DNA of 64,000 nt. Source: Pocillopora verrucosa. Lineage: Eukaryota > Cnidaria > Anthozoa > Scleractinia > Pocilloporidae. The stretch lies in contig NC_089312.1 of assembly GCF_036669915.1 (NCBI RefSeq), positions 26,646,056-26,710,055 of the forward strand, given 5' to 3'. The translations under genes were made by a program, and so were the position numbers. The notes below the pieces were generated by a model. That model worked only from the letters and a program-made list of their open reading frames with translations. It was not told the DNA's origin and did no database searches. Shown here in pieces: positions 57,535 through 64,000 of the stretch; position 1 is the stretch's first letter; every line of letters starts with the position of its first letter.

Positions 57535-60500
57535 ATTCTTTGGCTAGCTTTTTCGCTATTTTATTCTGTCAGTGCTATGAAAAAATGTAACAGAAGAGTG
57601 ATTAGTTGGTGAATTTAACCCTTCACATCCAAACATCAGTATGTATATTCTCCATACTGTTCTCCATAAATTTCCTAAGGTGCTGACAAGGAGATTTTGC
57701 TTAACAATCAAGAGCTCCTGTACTTGTTGATCATTTCCATTAGTCTCATGACCTTAATGTTTGATTTAGGGGTGACACGATGAGGAAAAATTTGACGCTA
57801 GTCGCTCTTAGTGGTTGAAATGTTAGCTCCCTTGTTGCCCGTGTCATAGCGGATTTGGACCCACCCGGTCCCTTTCTGAACCTCGCCCCCTCTCCCGCGT
57901 ACTATGCAAGTGTAGGTTATAGTTAGGTAAAATCAAATGATCATCTTGTGAGATTCCACATGCAAAATATACTTGAGAATAGATACAAACCTTTTCCCTA
58001 ATTTACTAGTGGTTTTACAAATGGATCACACTTGTAGACGTAAGTATGTCAGTAGAAGACACCAGCGGACAACAAAGTGCATTTCATAATTTACAACAGA
58101 AGTAAAATCATTATTGTCAGTATCCTGCCGCCGTATTTTACCCGAATGTTGGCATAACATGATTCAGTGAAATCTGAGTGAGGAATGGATGCACATGGTT
58201 TGAGAAGGGCTTGTTTTGGACCTAGGGAGTCCAAATGTGCAATGGGAGGGGGTCCAGATCCCATGCAAAAAGCCCATTTAACTTAACGTCGGTTTGCTTT
58301 GGCAGATCACAGAAAATTTCGGAACAACAAGTTTATGTCGGGGCGCACAACATCATCAGGCTAACTCTTACTGTTGACTTCCGGAAAAGATGGCACAAAA
58401 GTAAACTCAGCACGCGCGCGTGCTCTGTGAGTTTCCACACGCGTGCCTCGCGCAAAATATTAACATGGCATTTTGAAAAAGCTTAACTAATCTCATTGAA
58501 AAAGAGAGATTGATCCTCTCTTGCACTCCGACTAAATACAATCTATAAGGAATTTTTCATTCATGGAAATGTGTAATGTAAGACGGTGATAAGCATATAT
58601 TTAGCAAGTTTGACCAAGATCGCCAACTTAATACACTCACAGGTCAAAGGTTTCGATTTGAGTTTGTTTACCCTTGCCAAAATCATTTACAAATGAAAAT
58701 GTGACAAAATTACTGTGAGACAATAACAGAAGAACCACAGGAAGTCACATATTTTGGATGCAATTATATGTCAAGGTAGCCGAGGAAAGGAGACACCGTA
58801 GCTAATCAGATTTTAATTGCAGCGAACTGTCCAACGCAGAAAAGGAAACTGACCCTCCCGAAGCGAAGAACTTTAATCTCACTCTAAAGGCATGGATATT
58901 TGAAGGTCTCACACGAGAGCAAAACAGACATGCAACAATAGGCATCACAAAAAGGTTAATTCAAACCAATTAACAAAATAGAAATTAAATAAAAACAAAC
59001 AAAAGAACAGAGCTGTCTTCTGTCTCTGCTGAGGCGCGAAAATAAAACGATGCGAAATTTAACGGTTGCATGTAATCAACATGGATTGTATATTGCGATG
59101 AAACAGCTTATTGAAGATTTCAATATATACTATATCGACCTAAGTGTGTCAAGGCAAAAAGTTATTTCGTTTTATGAATGTAGGGAAGTTCTGCAATGTG
59201 ACAGACGTTTTAAAATGCCTGCAGGGGTCGAACGCTTGTTGAGAAAGGTCAGTGGATATCACGAATTTTTGGCCGAATGTATTTTTACAAAAAAATTACT
59301 CGGTATTGAGCAATTATTTACCATAGTTTACTTTCCATATATGGATTTACAGACATAATAACTATGAACAATGGCAGCTACTGATCTGATAGTGACATGT
59401 TGATAGGGATGCGTTTTAATTTTATGTAAATGGTTATTCCAGATGGCATCACCTGTAATAAAATTTTAGTCATTGAAAGAAGATGAACTAAAGCGCTCAA
59501 ATCTGTTGGAAAGGTTTAACGAAAACTTAAAGGGAAAAATAAATTTCAATAAAATTCCGCAGCGTCCTAGATAAGTAAAGACTTCGGAAAAAAATACAAT
59601 GTAGCCCTTGAAATATGGTTTATACATTGTTGCTTCAATTCATTGTCTAGGTCAGGTTCTGTCAACGAAAATGCGCGATAAAAGTAGAGCTTCCTGATTT
59701 CAAACGCAGAAAGGCGACTAATTTCATCATGTTTACGATTTCTTGACCGTTCATCGCTCTTGAACAATTGGGAATTGAAGAATACAATGTGTTTCTGACA
59801 ACATTTTTCACGCGCGCTCAAAACATTTGTGTAAATGTTGGTTTTAAACAGTAGGAGCTCATTGTGACAATCGCATCGGAAGCTGATGTCTGATCCTAAC
59901 TTGTCAGTTCCCATGTTAACAATCGTAATAAAAAAACTCTCCGTGGCACTCACCTTTGGAGATGAAAGCTTTGACACTTCAATCCTGGTAGAAGTAAACA
60001 AACCAGTATTCGCAGTGCGAGATCACGCTTAGAAAAATCGCCTTCGATCTGAAATATGATGATTCACTTAGATGGCCAAATAAGATAATGAAGATTGTCG
60101 ATCGAATTTCAGGTTTCGAAACTTTAAGGTCCTTGCAAATCGAAATTTCATTTCTTTATTCCGATATCGTTCGCAGCAGGGTGATCATGTGTGGTTTCCG
60201 CCGAAACGTAATTCCCCGCATATTTTTAAAATACCATTTCTATATTTGTGGTCTACATTTCATGTCTATTTCATGACACGCAGCTCAGACAAGATTATCA
60301 CGCGCGCGGAGCGGATAAGTATAACGTGCGCCTGCGCGCTTCCGCGAGAACAAGTCACAGCTATCGGACACACTGGAATCAAAGCCAGTTAATAGTGCAA
60401 CTGCCAAGAATGTTAGATCTTAATCACAATTAATGTTAGGCTTAATCACAACCGAAATACATCTCTGAAGAACAAACAAACCGAAAAAAAGAGGTACCAA

Positions 60501-60871
60501 ACACTTACTCACAGCAAAGGCAACAGGGTGTCATACAAACAGAAATGGGGAAAATTATTTTGCACCCTGGTTACTCTTTAAACATTAAAAAACTTCTAAG
60601 AATTATCACCTTGGACATGTTCCAGTGATGACTGGCACCAAATTTACTTTCTTGATTGACTTACGCAAAATTGTACAACAGCTAGACAGAAGAATAAATT
60701 ATTTGATCATTAGACTGTGATGTTAAAAAAAACAACTGTGACTGTAGCTTCAAATTCTCCTAGCATTAGACTGTGTAATTTCACTTTCCAACATATCAAT
60801 TATTGAACCACAAAACAATTGCTGCATACAAAAGTAACCACAACTTTCCAAAAATGAAACATTACTCCTTT
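57535..60871. other. Upstream region of the CaaX-tail gene, no coding exon recognised
   Basis: Contains the promoter of the 52519-57534 gene, a dispersed element at 57615-57832, and GC-richer patches with CGCGCG words near 58410 and 60300. A 144-codon minus-strand frame at 59567-60001 resembles nothing I know and I leave it out. Confidence 0.45.
57615..57832 (-). repeat. Dispersed 200-bp element, copy 3 (inverted)
   Basis: Reverse complement of the elements at 43684 and 44562: AACATCAGTATGTATATTCT, GATTTTGCTTAACAATCAAG, ATGACCTTAATGTTTGATT and TCGCTCTTAGTGGTTGAAAT in that order. It lies about 80 bp upstream of the start codon of the CaaX-tail gene and may interrupt its promoter or 5'UTR intron. 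Confidence 0.8.
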
Positions 60872-60877
60872 TTTATT
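60872..60877 (-). terminator. Candidate poly(A) signal of the CD225 gene
   Basis: TTTATT reads AATAAA on the minus strand, about 880 bp beyond the stop codon of the CD225-domain gene. The intervening sequence is AT-rich, as expected of a 3'UTR. Other weak signals are possible. Confidence 0.35.
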
Positions 60878-61760
60878 AAAGCCTGTTGTCAAGTACACAA
60901 ATGTGACACTTATTTCACCATCACATAATTATTTCCCTGAGCTTGTTCTCAACTCCCAATAAACATTTCACTCTTATGAATTACGGTAAAACAATAAATT
61001 ATTATAGTACTCACAGAGTGAAGACAATATTTACATTTTCATAGCTAAGTAATTGCTATCCCAAGAGAAATGACAAATTGTCAGTTTTAAACAAGTTATA
61101 AAAAAAGCCCTTGATGCAAATTGTAAAAAAAATACAAAAATTGTCTGAATTAATTTCACCTCCAACTAGTCATATGAAGAGTTTCCTTCTTTCACATGAC
61201 AACTGCTTTAAGTTATGGAAAATATATTAAGTCACAGAAAATATATTAAGTCACAAATAGAAAGCACATATCAATAGAATAATCTTCATTTCACCCAGAG
61301 ACCAAAATAGAATTTAGTTGCGGCTTGGAGCACTGGAACTGCTAAGGATTGAGGGTCACCAGAAATTTTAGTTGGAGGCCATGAAATATTCCTCCATGGT
61401 GGGTGCATAAACATTCCACAAAATGAATATAATTATACAACACAGACTGCTGAAATTTTTCAACCAGGCAAATCATTCACAATGATGTTTGCAGTAATGT
61501 AAGCATCAAACACCATCCATTTTATACAAACATTGTGAGCAATTAAGCTCAAAGTAATAGCAACCGCATACATGCAGCCCCAACAAAACAACCCAAATTT
61601 GATACTTCAAAATTCAGCATCAAATGAATAAAATCACTCAGAGGCTCTGGGAATATTAAACCTACTAATGCTGTTGATATCTTGATGCTCATGGTTGGGC
61701 TGTCTAAATTGTGCCATGAGTTATTCTCAAGTATTGAAATTTCATTTCACTCCTGGGTTA

Positions 61761-63423
61761 TTACTGAACCCTCAAAAGTGTGAAAACCATAATTAAGGCA
61801 ATGATGTACATAATAAAAAAACTAGCTCCAAGACCAATGGCCAAATAGGAAAAAGTACGGGCTGAGTTAGATGCTACTCTTGCAGAGTTGTAGTCTCCAC
61901 GTGCCATGGAATTACGCACCTAGAAAAAGAACAATTTGTCATAAAAAATCTCAAGGTAAGCGATTTCTGGGATAAGAAAATACTGATACTAGGTCAATAT
62001 ATTCCCCTCCAAATACTACCTAACACACTGCTCCCAGATAACTCCCCTATCCCCCCACCCCACCCCACCTCAGAACAAATGGGAAAGGGGAGGGAAAAAA
62101 AAGTCAAATAAAACTCAGTTATTGGTCTTTTTTGAAACTGTCTGGGGAAGTATGTTAGTTGGCCCATGAGGCAGTCCATGAGGTTTTCAGGTCACTCTTG
62201 ATTCTGATTTAAAGATGCTGCCCTCACACTTGGCATTAAAGACACAATTTCCAGAAAACTGTTGAGATCATATTTCTCCGTGATGCTAAAAAAATGTTTG
62301 AATCCATATGCGTAAGTGCATTCAAGAAAAACATTTGACCATAGAGCTGTAGGTTTATTAAGCCAAGTCAAAAATACACACTTGCCTCATTAGATTTCAG
62401 TATAGCCAAGATACCCACAGGCCAGCAACAACAGAGGCAGGCAAACCAAGCCAGCCCTTGGTAATCAGGAGGAGAGGCTTGAACATTTGCTTGCACTGCA
62501 TAAGGTGGACCAGGTTGCTAAAAGATGTCAAAACATCAATGTTACACAATTATTATCTGCCACAACTAGGAGAGTTTTTTTTCAAAAGGGTGGCATTTAT
62601 AATTGGTGGATATTTTGCCATTTGAAGACCATTTTTGCACAGTTGGGTCCTTAATTGGAATTTCAAAAAGGATTATAATGCTTTAAATTCTCACATCTAA
62701 TTTTAATGTAGGAGATTAAATCATACAGTTTCTGAAGCATCTTTGTCTTTTGAACTCTATGACCAGGCTAGGGGCTTGAACAAGGATCAAAGCTAACCAG
62801 TATGTAACTGACTGTGTACTTTAACCCTTTTACTGCTTTGAGGAAGTACTGAGTATGTCCTGTATCAGATTATACATAAGATATGAGAATGTACTCAGTA
62901 TGTGCTAAGTTGTGGTACTTGTATGAACACTACTGTACACAGAAAAAACAATCAAGCTGCATATAAATATACTTATGGAAGCCTGATAAAGACTTGTTCA
63001 TTTGGTGACAGAGATACCAAAAAATTCTGGTGATGAGGAAGATAATTCTGGCACTGAATTTGATGAGGAAAGCAATAGAGATTATCCCTTAAGTCTGATC
63101 CACACTGGGATGAAAAACCAGTCAGCAGCAAAAAGGTTAAAATAGGACAAAATCTTTTCAATTGAGATGCAGAAAACGTACTGTAGTGACCATGAAACCA
63201 CCAGCTGGAGCACCATGGTACACTTGACCACCTTGAAAACTAGATGGAGCTTGGTAATTGGGTGGTGCTTGGTAACCAGGTGGTGCTTGGTAGCCTGGTT
63301 GCAATTGGTAAACAGGAGGAGGTACTGAGTAACCTGGCTGTTGAGGGTAAGGAGAGGGGGGATCTGCCTGATAAGGAGGTGGTAGATCATCAGTTGGTTT
63401 ATTCTCTGTGTCTGGTTGAGAAT
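61761..63423 (-). CDS. CD225/dispanin (IFITM-like) membrane protein, 5'-partial
   Basis: Three exons are visible: 63182-63423, 62386-62517 and 61761-61919. The first encodes a proline/tyrosine/glutamine-rich cytoplasmic segment (PPPYQADPPSPYPQQPGYS, then repeated GYQAPP) with PPxY-type motifs that could bind WW domains. The second and third form the CD225 domain: DYQGLAWFACLCCWPVGILA with its cysteine cluster (palmitoylation-type), ILKSNE, VRNSMARGDYNSARVASNSA and a C-terminal transmembrane helix (YLAIGLGASFFIMYIIALIM). The 63182-63423 exon opens in phase 2, so at least one more 5' exon lies further right, probably outside the window. The intron between 62386 and 61919 starts with GC. Function is inferred only as membrane association or trafficking, as in dispanins generally. 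Confidence 0.87.
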
Positions 63424-64000
63424 CTGGGATGAAAATTTTAGGAAAATATGTTAATACTTTAAAATAAAAAAAATTAAAATCTCAATAGATGTGTCATTGA
63501 AACTGTGATTGCCTTTAATTTGCGAGGTTTGATTTTCGCAAGTGGAATTGTTTATCAGTTGTGTGCAATTATGGAAGACAGTATAATACAGTACTATTTG
63601 TTGTAATGAAAATTTAAACAATGAACAAAATGGAAATTTGTAAAAGAAACAGAATTTAGGATGAAGAAACAATGAAATAGAGGGACGGCAAGAAGGGGGG
63701 GGGAACTCTGTAACAGTTAAAATTCTCCAGCAAACAAAGTGAGTTAGGTCACATGTCATCAGAGGCTATATTGATCAGCCTCAGTATTTTTTGGTCTGGC
63801 AATGAAAAAAATCAGTCCATGAAAGACTTCTTTTCTGCAAAGCCTTTTCTAAAATCAGACAGTCACATAGCTGCATGATACCAGTGTACAAATGTATATA
63901 CAACTTTCAGCAGCTAGCTGAGGTGTAACTTAAAAACACTGTAACTACCTAATAACACTGCATTTTTCAAACATTTCCTTTGTATTTATTTATTGAAAAT
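63424..64000. other. Probable intron of the CD225 gene
   Basis: Follows (in gene orientation, precedes) the acceptor at 63424. I found no convincing start codon exon here, so the 5' exon or exons probably lie beyond the right edge. Confidence 0.45.

Noticed and set aside
59567-60001. 144-codon minus-strand open frame upstream of the CaaX-tail gene
   Set aside because: No recognisable motif, no supporting splice pattern, and composition like random AT-rich DNA.

Overview
This is nuclear DNA from a cnidarian, most likely a stony coral or a close hexacorallian. The genes are split by canonical GT-AG introns (one GC-AG), intergenic DNA is AT-rich and full of small foldback elements, a SINE and decayed LINEs, and one gene (33257-39282) has the PAN plus fibrinogen-like layout that I know from coral skeletal organic matrix proteins. 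All exon maps were built by hand from reading frames, splice signals and remembered family sequences; no searches or alignments were run.

Layout. 1924-6344 (+): 3' part of a CERS1-type ceramide synthase whose 5' end lies left of the window. 10558-15352 (-): complete three-exon folate receptor-like GPI-type protein. 18275-22803 (+): six-exon calmodulin-like gene that keeps the classical calmodulin intron positions. 23920-27441 (-) and 29212-31281 (-): a tandem pair of serine incorporator (SERINC) genes, one with four introns and one intronless, both with an added cytoplasmic tail ending in a heptad-repeat coiled coil. 33257-39282 (-): seven-exon secreted PAN/apple plus fibrinogen-like protein. 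40551-44847 (+): complete LSM6, with a 5'-truncated LINE in intron 1. 46270-48866 (+): unrecognised coiled-coil protein with a 258-bp segment in three tandem copies. 52519-57534 (-): an intronless 1671-residue acidic repeat protein ending in a paralemmin-like cysteine cluster and CaaX box. 61761-63423 (-): 3' part of a CD225/dispanin gene that continues past the right edge.

The genes do not form one pathway. There is a loose membrane theme (ceramide synthesis, SERINCs, a prenylated-tail protein, a CD225 protein, a folate receptor), but I infer no functional cluster. The calmodulin-like gene and the first SERINC converge with about 170 bp between their poly(A) signals. The folate receptor and the calmodulin-like gene diverge, as do the PAN gene and LSM6.

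The points most worth following are the shared coiled-coil tail of the two SERINCs, the many-copy KRPxSLHME and VESEPR motifs in the prenylated-tail protein, the very recent-looking triplication in the coiled-coil gene, and a GC-AG intron in the CD225 gene. The non-coding stretches hold three minisatellites (48, about 115 and 36 bp units), several MITE families and simple repeats.
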